A DNA stretch of 64,000 nucleotides. It comes from Anthoceros angustus (Eukaryota; Streptophyta; Anthocerotopsida; Anthocerotales; Anthocerotaceae). The number at the start of each line of letters is the position of its first letter. Positions within the stretch are counted from its first letter, which is position 1. The DNA lies in contig MU008170.1 of the NCBI GenBank assembly GCA_010909165.1, forward strand, positions 744,001 to 808,000, written 5' to 3'. Below, piece by piece: positions 1-17,600 of the stretch. Made by a program: the position numbers and the translations under genes. The notes beneath the pieces are model-generated. The model did not search any database, was not told the DNA's origin, and was given only the letters and a program-made list of their open reading frames with translations.

Positions 1-56
1 ACATCTTCTAATGCACAAAATTATGTGCATCTTCATAGATGCAACCTACATAGGAT

Positions 57-68
57 GCTCTGATACCA
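57..68 (-). other. Possible retrotransposon primer-binding site
   Basis: The minus strand reads TGGTATCAGAGC here, the usual initiator-Met-tRNA primer-binding site of plant Copia elements. No clear LTR end (CA) is seen directly next to it, so this is weak evidence for a decayed Copia element running towards lower coordinates. Confidence 0.3.
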
Positions 69-304
69 TAACGATTTAAGAGGACTATGTAGATCCATTA
101 AACATATAAATGAATAATTACATTGTGTCAATCAAGAAAAAAAGAGTTAATTAACTAAACATGAAAGACAACTTAACTTAAACCCAAAAGCTACGTCTAT
201 TCAACCTAGGGAAACAACCCTAATGAAAAGGTATGACTATTGGTATTCTACCCTAGGTAGATATCATTCACTGTGCCGTAAATGGTCAGCACTCATATTC
301 TCTT

Positions 305-1247
305 CAAGACTTATACAATGTGACGACTGTGAATGAGGAGGTGGGTTGTGTGGCCCTATCGGCCCTACTGGCTAATAGGACTTCTAACAGAGGCTGTTTA
401 TATACTTCAATATAGGGCCCAACAAGGCCCAGCAAGCTTTCTTGCCTTAGGGTGTGACACTGTGGGTGTGTTAAGGGACTCAAAATCATATCAAGTGGTG
501 TATGTGCGGCTCCTGAATGCGGGGCTAAGGGGTGAGGCCTAGGTGACACCATTGCTCCTCACCTTACCTTTCCCCACTGACCTTCACCTCTCCAACAATA
601 GCTTAACAGCTTTTTCTAATGTGCTTTACGTTCCTCACTTGAGTAGGAATATCATATTAGTCGGTCAAGCTATTGAGTCCGGCTATACCTTTTCATTTGC
701 TCCGGACCGGTGTAGCTTTTTCGATTCCTCTCACCACCTTATTGTCACCTATCCCCCGTCCGGTAGGCTCTTTGGTCTTGATTCTAATCTTCCTTCCAAT
801 GACATCACTAACTTCTCCCTTTTTCCGAGTTATTCGCCAGTCCCGCCTCGTTCGTTCCAGTCTTTGCTTGGCTTTCCTTCGGAGGAGGACTCTAGAGTCA
901 ATGCTTGGGGGGAGGTAGCACGGGAGGAGGCACCTCTGCAAGTGAAGTAGCAGCAGCTTGTTGTGCATGTGCACCTCTTCATCCTGGCCATCGACCTGAG
1001 GGGGAGATACCCACTTAAGGAGAAGACGAAGACCGAGAGCCTATGGCATGATCAGGACTTTGCATCCTCAGCTACGAGGCAGGAGACCAATGACTATTCT
1101 TCTAACATGCTGCATCTGAGGGAGAGTATTGGAGTATACAGAGTCCCGCCGTTAAGAGCTCTGTTAGGCAATAGGGCAGTTAAGGCCACACACCCCATCA
1201 CGAGGAGACACACCCCCCTCATCCACAGTTGTCACATTGTATAAGGC
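305..1247. repeat. Inverted pair of LTR-like segments around a Copia relic
   Basis: The segment at about 305-420 reappears as a diverged reverse complement at about 1132-1247. Shared blocks include TTATACAATGTGAC, TGTGTGGCC and a TATACTTCAATA/TATACTCCAATA end. Intact LTRs are direct repeats, so an inverted pair around a gag-pol fragment suggests two nested or rearranged insertions. The pairing was read by eye and contains gaps. Confidence 0.45.
543..950 (+). mobile_element. Copia retrotransposon fragment, GAG-pre-integrase region
   Basis: The translation contains SNVLYVPHLSRNIILVGQ, then ESGYTFSF, DRCSFFDS and SGRLFGLD. This is the typical linker of Ty1/Copia polyproteins between the protease and the integrase zinc finger. 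No protease lies upstream and no integrase core downstream in this frame, and the frame stops after about 135 codons. It is a decayed piece of a Copia element, not an active one. Confidence 0.75.
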
Positions 1248-1259
1248 TCATTGTGAGCC

Positions 1260-2400
1260 CATCGTGATCTAATTATTCTCTCTTCTATCCTCCCTGTTGC
1301 ATTCTAGCCTGCCTAATTTCCTACAGCCTAGGCCCCGTTGCAGGTTTTATAACTGTACATGTCAAAAGCATCCTACATGCCATCCCTATGTAACTCCTAT
1401 TTGCATGTTCTCAAGACAGTCTTTGTACTTCACTTGCAAAAAGGCGATCATGTGACTTGACTTGCGTTGGTCTCATTAGTTCAGCAGTATGCCAAAAAGA
1501 GTTCTCCCACCTTCGCATACCCGTACTATTTATGCATAAAGCAAAAGGAGGGGCGCATATTATTTGGTTGGTTCTCCCATATTCAGCAAATGAAACAGGA
1601 AACGAGACATTCCACACTCCAGCTCTTCCGCCACTCGACATAAATTCACTTGATCAGTACATCAATTGCAACCATGTTGTTGTATCCAGGGAAAAATGCT
1701 TCCTATTAAAAGATCTGAGTATCACATGTCGTGAACATGTCTTCAGACTGTTGGCTCTCGGAAATTGAATCCTAGCCTATGCCGTTCTACACCAGCCAAG
1801 AAAACTATACAATGCTGTACATCTAGAAGGAAAAGGACTATCAGCCATTGCCAAACTCAAGCGCTTTTCGATATGAAAATGATTCAATAAAGAGGATAAG
1901 TGGGTGTCATACAACTCTTGCAATCTTCATGAGATATTTGATAGACAACCCACTGAAATGAACTATAGTACCATATTTTCAAGCATAAAATATAGTATAA
2001 GAGGTCTTTCAAACTACCATAAATATCGTTTTCTTCTGGAATCAACAAAGCGTTTTTTGGATGAGCACGTGGAGAATTTCGGAAAAGGGCATCCAGGATT
2101 CCCTGGGCATCCCTGGCAGTATCGCATTAGTACAGTATCGCATTAGCATGGCCATAAAAAGGCATAACTTGCTAGTCGTTTGTTGCCCATGATGCGCTTG
2201 CATCATCGTGAGCCATGGCTGTGTGGAGGTTGATAGGTATTCTTTGGTTGAGCTCCCGTTCACCTCTTTTGCAAGCACAAGATAGAGAATTGCTTCTACT
2301 GCTTGCAGCCTAGGCATCACCAGCGTGATTGCCTCAAGAGACAAGCGGACGTGAGAGAGCCACCCTCTACCAACAATGTCACTCACAGCGCTCGTTGTTT
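1260..2400. other. AT-rich intergenic DNA
   Basis: No recognisable gene. Short open frames on both strands have no family features that I can name. The stretch before 2400 lies just upstream of a second Copia fragment and may be its decayed gag region. Confidence 0.5.
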
Positions 2401-2436
2401 CTCACGTGCTCTAACCCGTTGTTGGATTTCCACACT

Positions 2437-2640
2437 TGGTTTGTGGATACAGGTGCAATCCACCACATGATAAGCCTTTGAGATTCATACATCTCCTTCC
2501 AATCCAGCACAATCACAAGTTACATTCATCTTAGTGACCACTCTCGCTTTGCCATCCAGCGCTCTGGTCCAACGGCCATCGTTTTGCATTGAAGCATGTC
2601 AAGAACACATCCATCACGTCTTGCAAGTTGGTACCTACTA
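2437..2640 (+). mobile_element. Copia protease fragment
   Basis: The frame starting at 2437 reads WFVDTGAIHHMISL and then a stop. This matches the Copia aspartic protease signature (W..D[ST]GA..HM). After the stop the same frame continues with HLSDHSRFAIQRSGP, which resembles the following region of Copia polyproteins. The in-frame stops show a dead copy. It is separate from the fragment at 543-950. Confidence 0.6.
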
Positions 2641-2644
2641 CGAG

Positions 2645-4550
2645 AAACAAGCATTCGCAATAGTAGGTGTCAGAAGAACAAGTCTATCTGGAAGCCTATC
2701 GTAAGAACATGGACAAGGATCTAGAATAAGAGTCATCTTAGATTACACATTTCTTTAGGATAGAGTCTACAACGGAGAGAAGCGAAAATACAGCAAGTCT
2801 CTTTGCCCCCACAGACTCACCAACTTCATGGAACTGGTTTTCATTATATAGCCTCGGTCAGATCGATCAAGGTAGCTTTGGAGGAACTTCACCGTCTCTT
2901 CTCCATGTCTTGAGTAGGAACCCACATAAACTTGAATAGGCAGGTGGAAGCTGGTCAGCTAAACAACCTCCTGGGACTCCTCATGTTGGAAGCCAAGAGA
3001 ACGGTTGCCTACCTTTACTTGTTATCCCACTATATACATTGTGTGAAAATGTTTTGCACTAAATATATTGTGTAGAGATATTTTGTACTAAATACATTGT
3101 GTGAAGATGTTTTGTACAGTGTGACGGTGTGATGGAAAATTCACATACTTTATACAATAAGGAGTTTTATCGAGGGTGCAGTGTTCAAGTAGATAGCTCC
3201 TCAATCCAATAATGTTCATCAACAAAGTTCACACGTGAGTCGATTATATGACTTGTTCTTGATAGTCGTTTGTTGTCGTAAGCATCCGAAGAGACAAAGG
3301 ATGGTGAGGGCATGTCATAATCTATGTGATCGTCCTTGCTGAGAGCCTTCCTTAATACTTGAGCTCATGTTACATTACATTCCCACATACAAGTAAATTT
3401 GATGAAAAATATGTCTTGGTAAATGACACTCTTGTGTGTCTTACGATATTTGTTCGAAAGCCTTTTTGATTTCCATATTCATTTCATGTCTATAGGATGT
3501 TTATACATCACATATCTTTATGTATTAACCTATCCAAACTTGGAATCCTTCTTTTTACTTTGAAAGGTCTATCAATTGTTTGTCAATCTTATTATAGAGG
3601 ATATATAACTCTACGAAATTTATTCCATATTTGTATAAATTATTTTCAAAATAAGTTGTTTAGAATAGGGTCATAATATGGTTAGTGCAATATTCGTATG
3701 ATCTTTACATGAACTCCATGTGATCTCTGTAAGCAGAACTCCATATGATCTTTATCTCTAATATTGCAATAAGTGGCTTCTCGAGAAGTCTCCGTATCGT
3801 ACTCAACTCTTTAACCACTAAATCCTCATTTAATCAATAATTAGTAGTGTACCATAGCCTTGTATAATCCTAAGGTAATTATTTTCTAATTATATGTAGT
3901 TAGATGTAACGTTTGGTTGGATGATGATGAAAAACTTTTAACCTTTCAAATTCATTATTTATAGAAGTTCTAATTATTTGTAGTTACAGTAGATATAACG
4001 TTTGGTCGGATGATGTTTAAAAATCCAACTTTTCAAATTCATTATATATTGAAAATATTCACAGACTCTTATACATGTTTCATTTTTATATAAATTCAAG
4101 CATTACTAGCTTATTGAAATAGATGTGTGAGTGATGAGGTTCACGAGTGCTACTCATTGTAAGAACCTCAATATTTGTATGAACCCTTTATTAATGATTA
4201 TCTAGGGGACTACTAAACTATTTACCTAATGAAATATGTATTATAAGATTTTTATTATTTTTTGAAAGCTTACAGATATATATGTATTTATATCAATTAG
4301 AGGCAAAAATAGGATTGCTAAGTACATAATTTTGCTCAAGATGGCCGAAGGTCCATGGTTGAAGCTGACTTGGTTGAAGCTGAACGTTTTAGACGTCATG
4401 TCCAGCAATGTTGTAAGGTATGACTTGGGCCACCAAAAGGCTAGTTTGGATCATTTCTTTCTTGTTTTGTGGTGAAAATTCTCGGGATTGACTGGTTTGG
4501 ATGATTCGATTCCGTTCCTTACAACGCCCTAACGTTTTGTACACACCTTG
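2645..4550. other. AT-rich intergenic DNA, no gene seen
   Basis: AT-rich sequence with small local repeats, such as the near-repeat of a TTGTGT(A/G)(G/A)AGAT(A/G)TTTTGTAC motif near 3070-3120 and another around 3910-4040. I see no coding signal, RNA gene or transposase. Confidence 0.5.
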
Positions 4551-4762
4551 AAAGTTTGGTGAGGGGGAACGCAGCAGTACCGGGAGCCATTCAATCCTAC
4601 ACGGCATATGCAGGCATTTCTTGGGTGTTCAAGAACAAGCAAGCCAGGCACAGAAGGGTGAGCATCCATCTAGTATGGTCTCCCTCGAAGCCTTCCTCCT
4701 TCTACCGGCTCAAGAAGCGTTGCATTATAAAACAGCCAAAAGCCACGAGGCCGACCGAGTCC

Positions 4763-5737
4763 ATGCAGATCGACCTGGCGGGGCTGCAGCAGGAATGCGG
4801 CCGCCCGAGACGGATGTGGCAGGCCCTTCACCACGGCTTCGTGTGCGCCACGGTGGGAAGGAAGCGCACCATCTGCGTCATGGACATAATGGGTGGCACT
4901 TTCTTTGAGGCCCCACGCCTGTACGAGCGGCAGCAGAGGGACCGCCCCATCCAGGTCTGCAATCTGCAGCTCTCTTCGGATCCCGAATCGGGCGTCGTCA
5001 AGGTCTACTTGGGCTGGATATCGACCGTAACATCTTTCAGCGCAGTTCAGTTCACCTTCGGTTTACGCTACGTGCCCCGGCCGCGGCGCGTCGCCAGGGT
5101 GAGCGTCTTCAGTTGCGACACCGAGGAATGGAGCACGGTCACCCCGATGTCCCTCTCCCTGCGACGCAGCTGTTGGGATTGGGCCAGCAAGTTCGTGGTG
5201 TGCCAAGGCCTGCTCTACGCCCCGAGCAACACCGGGATGGATATCTTCGTTGTGAACCCGATCAACGGGGCGGTGCTGAGGAGAATCCTCACGCCCGAGT
5301 TTGACGACGCCTGGGCAAAAATGTATTCATCAGAAAGACGTTGCTTGATGACGCCGCTCGGCAGCCGGCTCGTGGTGGCGACCAGTCGGGGGTTTGGGAT
5401 CACGGTGGCCAGAGGTCATGGGGCGTGGAACCCAATTCCCCAGCCTCCTAAGTGCGTGCAACTGGAGGTCCTCAGGAGCTCTAGGGACCCGGGAACTGGC
5501 ACTTGGCCGGAGGATTTGCACGTCGATTTTGTTGAGTCTGCTGGCCAGGACCTGCTCTTTTTCGTCTTCTACGACGCCCGTTACAGTTACGTCTGCCACT
5601 TGGCTTATCACATCGGAAACTCTCACTGGAACGTGGTTGTGGGCAAGCCGGGAATGCAGTTTCTGCAGCTCGGTGATCAGAGGATAAATTTGCCTGTGGA
5701 TGACGGCTGCTATCGAGTTGCAGTCCAAGCCTGGTGA
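4763..5737 (+). CDS. F-box-associated-like (galactose oxidase/kelch-like) protein, C-terminal part
   Basis: An open frame of about 325 codons from the ATG at 4763; the frame is open from 4556 but has no earlier ATG. It is in the GC-rich codon style of the other genes. Features such as VSVFSCDTEEWSTVTPMSL, FVVCQGLLYAP and DIFVVNPINGAV fit the beta-propeller part of plant F-box proteins, where strands with W and VVNP-type turns alternate. Those proteins are substrate receptors of SCF ubiquitin ligases. No F-box lies upstream, so either a 5' exon is missed or the gene is truncated. The family call rests on general pattern only; a HMM search for FBA/kelch domains would decide it. Confidence 0.4.
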   Translation: MQIDLAGLQQECGRPRRMWQALHHGFVCATVGRKRTICVMDIMGGTFFEAPRLYERQQRDRPIQVCNLQLSSDPESGVVKVYLGWISTVTSFSAVQFTFGLRYVPRPRRVARVSVFSCDTEEWSTVTPMSLSLRRSCWDWASKFVVCQGLLYAPSNTGMDIFVVNPINGAVLRRILTPEFDDAWAKMYSSERRCLMTPLGSRLVVATSRGFGITVARGHGAWNPIPQPPKCVQLEVLRSSRDPGTGTWPEDLHVDFVESAGQDLLFFVFYDARYSYVCHLAYHIGNSHWNVVVGKPGMQFLQLGDQRINLPVDDGCYRVAVQAW

Positions 5738-6117
5738 AACCCTTGTGGGTATGTATCTTTATCTTTCGCTTAATTTTATGCTGAGTTTTTCACTAAACGA
5801 AATCAACGATCAACGCCCTTGGGGTTTAGCTTGGGCTGGCACTTCTCTGCCCTAACTGGAAATAATGAGCCTGGAATGTGCTCAGCGAAGGCGGATTGGC
5901 GATCGGGTTTGAGGTCGGAATTGGCATCTAACAGCCATGGAGGTTAGGGGCTTTGGTCCGTCCTGCTGCGAGATGACCTTGATTGTGTAGCTGCTGGATG
6001 CTCTTCATTCGTGGCTGTTTCTGGAGATCACGGTCTCATCAGGTCGGTTGGTCTGGCGCACAGTCGTTTTGATGCAGGACTACTGGAGTCCGGCTTAGTG
6101 TGGAATTTTACGGCAGG
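5738..6117. other. Intergenic spacer or 5' UTR of the S1 gene
   Basis: About 380 bp with no convincing coding signal. It lies between two plus-strand genes and may hold the promoter, or an unseen 5' exon with targeting sequence, of the S1 gene. Confidence 0.4.
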
Positions 6118-6873
6118 ATGGGGACGACGAAGGTGCAAGTGTGGAGGGTTCTTGTGCGGTCCATGCATGACACGAGCTTTGCGGAGCTTTTTCGCAAGAG
6201 CAATTCCAGCTTCAGCCCTATTCGTGGCAAGGCTGTGGAGTGTACAGTGAGACCCTTGCCTCAGAACATGGTGTCGGTGGATACGGGGTTGAAGGCGCCG
6301 ATTGTTTGTTTTCAACATGAGATGGGAACCACAGTGACCGAGAAGATGAAGGTGGCTTTCGGGGTTGAGAAAGTGGAGTCGTTTGGAGAACCAGTGATGC
6401 TGCTGCCTAAGCAACTTCAGACGAAGAATAGGGGTCTGCTAGCGTGGGAAGAGCTGGAGAAGACATGGAAAGAACGGGGTGTGGTGAAGGGCTTCTTTAT
6501 GAACAAGGTGAATGGGGGTTACGCTGTGGCCATAGCAGGGCATGTGGCTTTTGTTCCCCGCACTCTCATGAGGCAGAGGCGGATCTATCCTCATAACCCG
6601 TGGAGGATGTTCAACATCCTAAGCATGAACAAGAAGCTCGGGAACATTGTTGTGAAGGAGGCGTTCAACAGGATGGACACTTTGAACCCTACTGCAAGAA
6701 GGCCATGGTTGTCCGCTGGAGATGGTAGCCGAGGTTTAGGTTCAACACCGGGTGCGGTAACTGCATCATCGTGGGGCCAAACGCGCCCGAAGCTGCGACC
6801 AGTCGGGAGGTTGAGGACTCCATTGCCCGATACCTTAAACAAAAGTCCTGTCGCCAAATTCTTCGACCAGTGA
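6118..6873 (+). CDS. rps1: Nuclear-encoded mitochondrial ribosomal protein S1
   Basis: A single exon of 251 codons from the ATG at 6118. Residues about 15-45 contain FAELFRKSNSSFSPIRG, followed by VSVDTGLKAPIVCFQHEM, FGEPVMLLPK, VKGFFMNKVNGGYAVAIAG and NIVVKEAFNR. These are the hallmarks of the mitochondrial S1 protein encoded in liverwort and many other plant mitochondrial DNAs, which binds mRNA in the small ribosomal subunit through an S1-type fold. Length is close to the liverwort protein (about 270 residues). The first 20 or so residues are arginine-containing and poor in acid residues, compatible with a short mitochondrial presequence. Its GC-rich nuclear codon use, between nuclear genes, argues for an established transfer to the nucleus rather than a fresh organelle insertion. 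Confidence 0.8.
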   Translation: MGTTKVQVWRVLVRSMHDTSFAELFRKSNSSFSPIRGKAVECTVRPLPQNMVSVDTGLKAPIVCFQHEMGTTVTEKMKVAFGVEKVESFGEPVMLLPKQLQTKNRGLLAWEELEKTWKERGVVKGFFMNKVNGGYAVAIAGHVAFVPRTLMRQRRIYPHNPWRMFNILSMNKKLGNIVVKEAFNRMDTLNPTARRPWLSAGDGSRGLGSTPGAVTASSWGQTRPKLRPVGRLRTPLPDTLNKSPVAKFFDQ

Positions 6874-7754
6874 AACTCTGGTCGTCTTGTAACGGAGCGT
6901 TCTCTGTTCTCTCTTGCTCTGTTAATACTTTAGTTACTGACATCTTTCCTCAATACATACTTCTCGGCAACACCATGTGTCAAGGCAGGCACAGGCCAGC
7001 ATCATTTCAGCAATATGCTAAGCTAGCTTACACCTTGACTCCGGGGGGTGAAAGGCACACAGGCCTCTCATCTCCCGCTGTCAGTAGTCACTGGAAAATG
7101 AAACTGAATGCCCATTCCCACCACTCCCATAGACCTAGAGATCTGGCTGTTCGAAGTCTGTCAACCTCTGGCTCGACAACCCTACAGACCTAAAAATGAC
7201 TTGAAGACGACTTCAAAATTGGTTAGAAATTTGCCGAGAGACTTGGGCCGGAATGTAGATATCAGGAGCAGCTCAACCTTGCTCCCATTTCCTTTCCTTC
7301 CAGTGTCCTCCCGTACCTTCCTTTGTCAAGTGTCTGTTAAAGCCTGTCTTCGCCTTCAGCTGTGGGTTGGACTGCATCCTCGGGCATACAAGCTCAGCCT
7401 GTCAGCTGGGTTTCACAGCATCTTCAGGGAGTATGTCACCCGGCATCCACTGCATCCACGGGCAAGGGCCTGCGCCAGCCGGGATATTCAGCAGAAGGTA
7501 GTAACCTTTGTATGTTACCAGTAAGAGCTTGCCGCAGGCGTTGTTCCTCCCGAAATGGCTTTGCAGTGAAGATTTCCTCCTCCGTTAGTCAAAGTTTCCC
7601 TACTGTAGGGCAGCGCGTGCACTTTGAGCGGTAGGCTACTGGGCATTCGCCTCAAGGTTCATCACCGCTGACCACACCGGAAGGCCGCAGTTGATTCACA
7701 CTCTCTGCAGCAGACTCGGACCACCCAATTCCCAAACCAGTTACTCGTAAAAGC
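6874..7754. other. Spacer between convergent genes
   Basis: About 880 bp between the S1 stop and the CDC5 stop on the opposite strand. It should contain both 3' UTRs. Open frames here have no recognisable domain and no repeats stand out. Confidence 0.5.
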
Positions 7755-13282
<5,528 letters not shown>

Positions 13283-13561
13283 CTACTCCCGCTCACGAAG
13301 AGCTTGCAGTGACACAAGGAACCCTAGAAACCCCGCTGATGGGGGTCCTTCTTTTGAGGTGTATAGCGTTCACCCCCTCTCTCCCCCCTCCATCAAGGAT
13401 ATACTTAGTAAATTCATGGCTTAGCATGTAATTACTAACTTAGTGCATAACTGAAGGGGGGAGCCAGCAGCCAGGTAATGTTCCACTAAAACATGAATAA
13501 TTAACCAGTTGCTTTATCTGCTATTTCGAAGCCAAGGGTCCGTGCCCGGCACCGGCCCGGG

Positions 13562-14440
13562 CCGCGCCGAACATTGCCTAAGTGCTTTGACCGTATCGAC
13601 CATGAGGCCTTGCTTGAAAAGATCAACCCTTCTCCCACCCTGAGACGACAGATTAAGGCCGGACTCGAAGAAGTGGACATCATGTCTAAATTAGCCGCCG
13701 ATAGACTTAAGAAGTCCATCGAGCTTGGCCATAAAGGTACGTATCATCCCTTTCCTACTACCCAATATAGCTCCTCCGCATGGAGTGAAAAACGCACCGA
13801 ACAAATGGGCCAAAGTTTGTTGGATAGAAGACCAAGTCACGCTTATACGATATGCTCACGACTTCATTATAATACGCAATGACTAATCGGTAGTATTGGC
13901 AGCCAAGGAAATCTTATCGCCAAGGCTAAAAGCCTGGAGGGGAGCTTCCTTTAGAGAAGACACAGGTGGTCACATTAGTATTGGCAGCCAAGGAAATCTT
14001 CTCGCCAAGGCTAAAAGCTTGAGGGAGCTTCCTTTAGAGAAGACACAAATGGTCACGTAGTTTTGATGCCAAGGAAATCCTATCGCCAAGGCTAAAAGCT
14101 TGGAGGAGCTTCCTCTAGAGAAGACACAGGTCACGGTAATATTGGCAGCCAAGGAAATCTTGTTGCCCAGGCTAAAAGCTTGGAGAGGAGCTTCCTTTAC
14201 GTAACATAGGTGGTCACGATTGGAATGGGCTTCCGCTTTCTCGGACACGACATAATTCACCTTACTTTCAGCTAAGGCCCCGTATAGAGAAAGATCTATT
14301 CGAAAGAATCGCAGCCGCACTGATCGAGGAAACTCGAAGATCATAGATTCATGAGGGTAATTGGCACCAAAGGTAGCAAATCGTTGGATTCAAGGAAAAT
14401 ACCTTGGTTGAGAGATTAAGGGTCCCGTAAAGGCGATGTG
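13562..14440 (+). pseudogene. Group II intron-type reverse transcriptase relic, copy 1
   Basis: The plus strand encodes KCFDRIDHEALLEKINPSP followed by LRRQIKAGL, the RT motif block of group II intron maturases (usually D.[KS]CFD.I[DN]H..L...LRRQIKAWL). Further on, in another frame, are HGVKNAPNKWAKVCW, then IRYAHDFIIIRND and a stop, and later ELPLEKTQV with GFRFLGHDI, the downstream blocks of the same fold. The catalytic YADD is YAHD, so the second Asp pair is lost, and frames are broken by stops and shifts. Such proteins splice and mobilise organellar or bacterial introns. This is a nuclear fossil, probably of organellar DNA or a nuclear maturase. Confidence 0.7.
13897..14225. repeat. Four tandem units of about 84 bp inside the RT relic, copy 1
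   Basis: A unit starting with GGTAGTATTGGCAGCCAAGG and containing the segment for the LEKT motif is repeated four times with small differences. It expands a conserved part of the reverse transcriptase and alone would inactivate the protein. Confidence 0.85.
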
Positions 14441-15385
14441 ACGATCATCATACACCGGAGGTCGACACCGTGATTTAGACCTATTTCCAAGCGTGCTTGA
14501 CACGCTATGCTTAGCCTCTTTGAAAATTTTATGTATCACATAATTCACATTTCTCTAATTCGTGGTATATACCTTTTCCAAGGCAAATATAAATAATAGC
14601 GGTTGTTATAAGCTCAAATACATAAAGCCTTCTCTTGTGGAACTTGGGCGTGCCCAATGCCAGATTCTTCGGATTCTCTTTTGCTCTTCTTTACATAGAT
14701 TTGTCCTATATTTAATTCCATATATGATTTAGGGCTCTCAATCGATTCTCATAGTATAATGTTCTCTTTTATTTGAGTTTCAGTTTTGATTTCCTACTTC
14801 TAATCTATAGTTTCCTCAGACCTACATTCTTACAAATTCTCGAAATTCTTGCTTTAAAATTGCTTAAAATTGTGAGTTATTTATCTTACGCTCACTGTAA
14901 TCACTCTTTGATTATATAGGGCCTATTTTAGATAATTAGGATCTTATCGAGGGTTCATATTAGGTCTTTCCAAAGGAGAGCGTCCTTTCAAAGGAGAGGG
15001 TCCTTCATACCCTTTGAGATGAGAGGACTCATTTCTGCATGCGGGGCGTCTATAAAGGAATTTGGCCCCCACCTATTTGCTTCTGCCCGTAATCATAGCA
15101 TCCCTTCCCATCTCGAAGGCTGTACAGCTGGCGAAAGAAGGAAAATATTTCCAAGGGAGCTAAGATTATCGCTGAGGAGTTATTTATGAAATAGGCTGAA
15201 GAGATTCTCAAGTAGATGAGATCAGAACACCAAAACAAGACGATCATCCCTCTAAGCGGAAGCGCGCGCCTTAGTAGAATCTAAGGAAAAGACTCATATA
15301 GCCGCTAAAAACCAAGGATAATAAAAATATGAAATATTAGTTTTGTTTACTACACCAAGCACGCGGTGTATAAACCGTCATATTT
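14440..15385. other. AT-rich spacer of the duplicated block
   Basis: AT-rich DNA with no gene that I recognise. Short frames near 15060-15300 are interrupted by stops. The same sequence recurs at about 17600-18560. Confidence 0.5.
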
Positions 15386-16410
<1,025 letters not shown>

Positions 16411-16715
16411 GGTGACGAGATTGGAGCTGCCCCGCCCACTGGGCTACTCCCGCTCACGAAGAGCTTGCAGTGACACAAGGAACCCTAGAAACCCCGCTGA
16501 TGGGGTCCTTCTTTGAGGTGTATAGCGTTCACCCCTCCCTCCATCAAGGATATACTTAGTAAATTCATGGCTTAGCATGTAATTACTAACTTAGTGCATA
16601 ACTGAAGGGGAGCCAGCAGCCAGGTAATGTTCCACTAAAACATGAATAATTAACCAGTTGCTTTATCTGCTATTTCGAAGCTAAGGGTCTGCCTGCACCG
16701 GCCCGGCCGCGCCGA

Positions 16716-17600
16716 ACATTGCCTAAGTGCTTTGACCGTATCGACCATGAGGCCTTGCTTGAAAAGATCAACCCTTCTCCCACCCTGAGACGACAGATTA
16801 AGGCCGGACTCGAAGAAGTGGACATCATGTCTAAATTAGCCGCCGATAGACTTAAGAAGTCCATCGAGCTTGGCCATAAAGGTACGTATCATCCCTTCCT
16901 ACTACCAATATAGCTCCTCCGCATGGAGTGAAAAACGCACCGAACAAATGGGCCAAAGTTTGTTGGATAGAAGACCAAGTCACGCTTATACGATATGCTC
17001 ACGACTTCATTATAATACGCAATGACTAATCGGTAGTATTGGCAGCCAAGGAAATCTTATCGCCAAGGCTAAAAGCCTGGAGGGGAGCTTCCTTTAGAGA
17101 AGACACAGGTGGTCACATTAGTATTGGCAGCCAAGGAAATCTTCTCGCCAAGGCTAAAAGCTTGGAGGGGAGCTTCCTTTAGAGAAGACACAAATGGTCA
17201 CGGTAGTTTTGACAGCCAAGGAAATCCTATCGCCAAGGCTAAAAGCTTGGAGGGGAGCTTCCTCTAGAGAAGACACAGGCGGTCACGGTAATATTGGCAG
17301 CCAAGGAAATCTTGTTGCCCAGGCTAAAAGCTTGGAGAGGAGCTTCCTTTACAGAAGACATAGGTGGTCACGATTGGAATGGGCTTCCGCTTTCTCGGAC
17401 ACGACATAATTCACCTTACTTTCAGCTAAGGCCCCGTATAGAGAAAGATCTATTCGTCGAAAGAATCGCAAGCCGTACCGATCGAGGAAACTCGAAAGAT
17501 CATAGATTCATGAGGGTAATTGGCACCAAAGGTAGCAAATACTGTTGGATTCCAAGGGAAAATACCTTGGTTGAGAGATTAAGGGTCCCGTAAAGACGAT
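16716..17600 (+). pseudogene. Group II intron-type reverse transcriptase relic, copy 2
   Basis: Second copy of the relic at 13562-14440, with the same KCFDRIDHEALLEKINP block, the same YAHD in place of YADD and the same stop after IIIRND. It keeps longer versions of the internal repeats (GGAGGGGAGC where copy 1 has shorter runs), so copy 1 looks like the more eroded one. Confidence 0.7.
17033..17375. repeat. Four tandem units of about 84 bp inside the RT relic, copy 2
   Basis: Same array as at 13897-14225, with units starting near 17031, 17120, 17203 and 17287. It predates the 3.2-kb duplication, since both blocks carry four units. Confidence 0.85.

Noticed and set aside
13897-14225. Possible CRISPR-like array
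   Set aside because: The units are contiguous without unique spacers and sit within a reverse-transcriptase relic in a plant genome.
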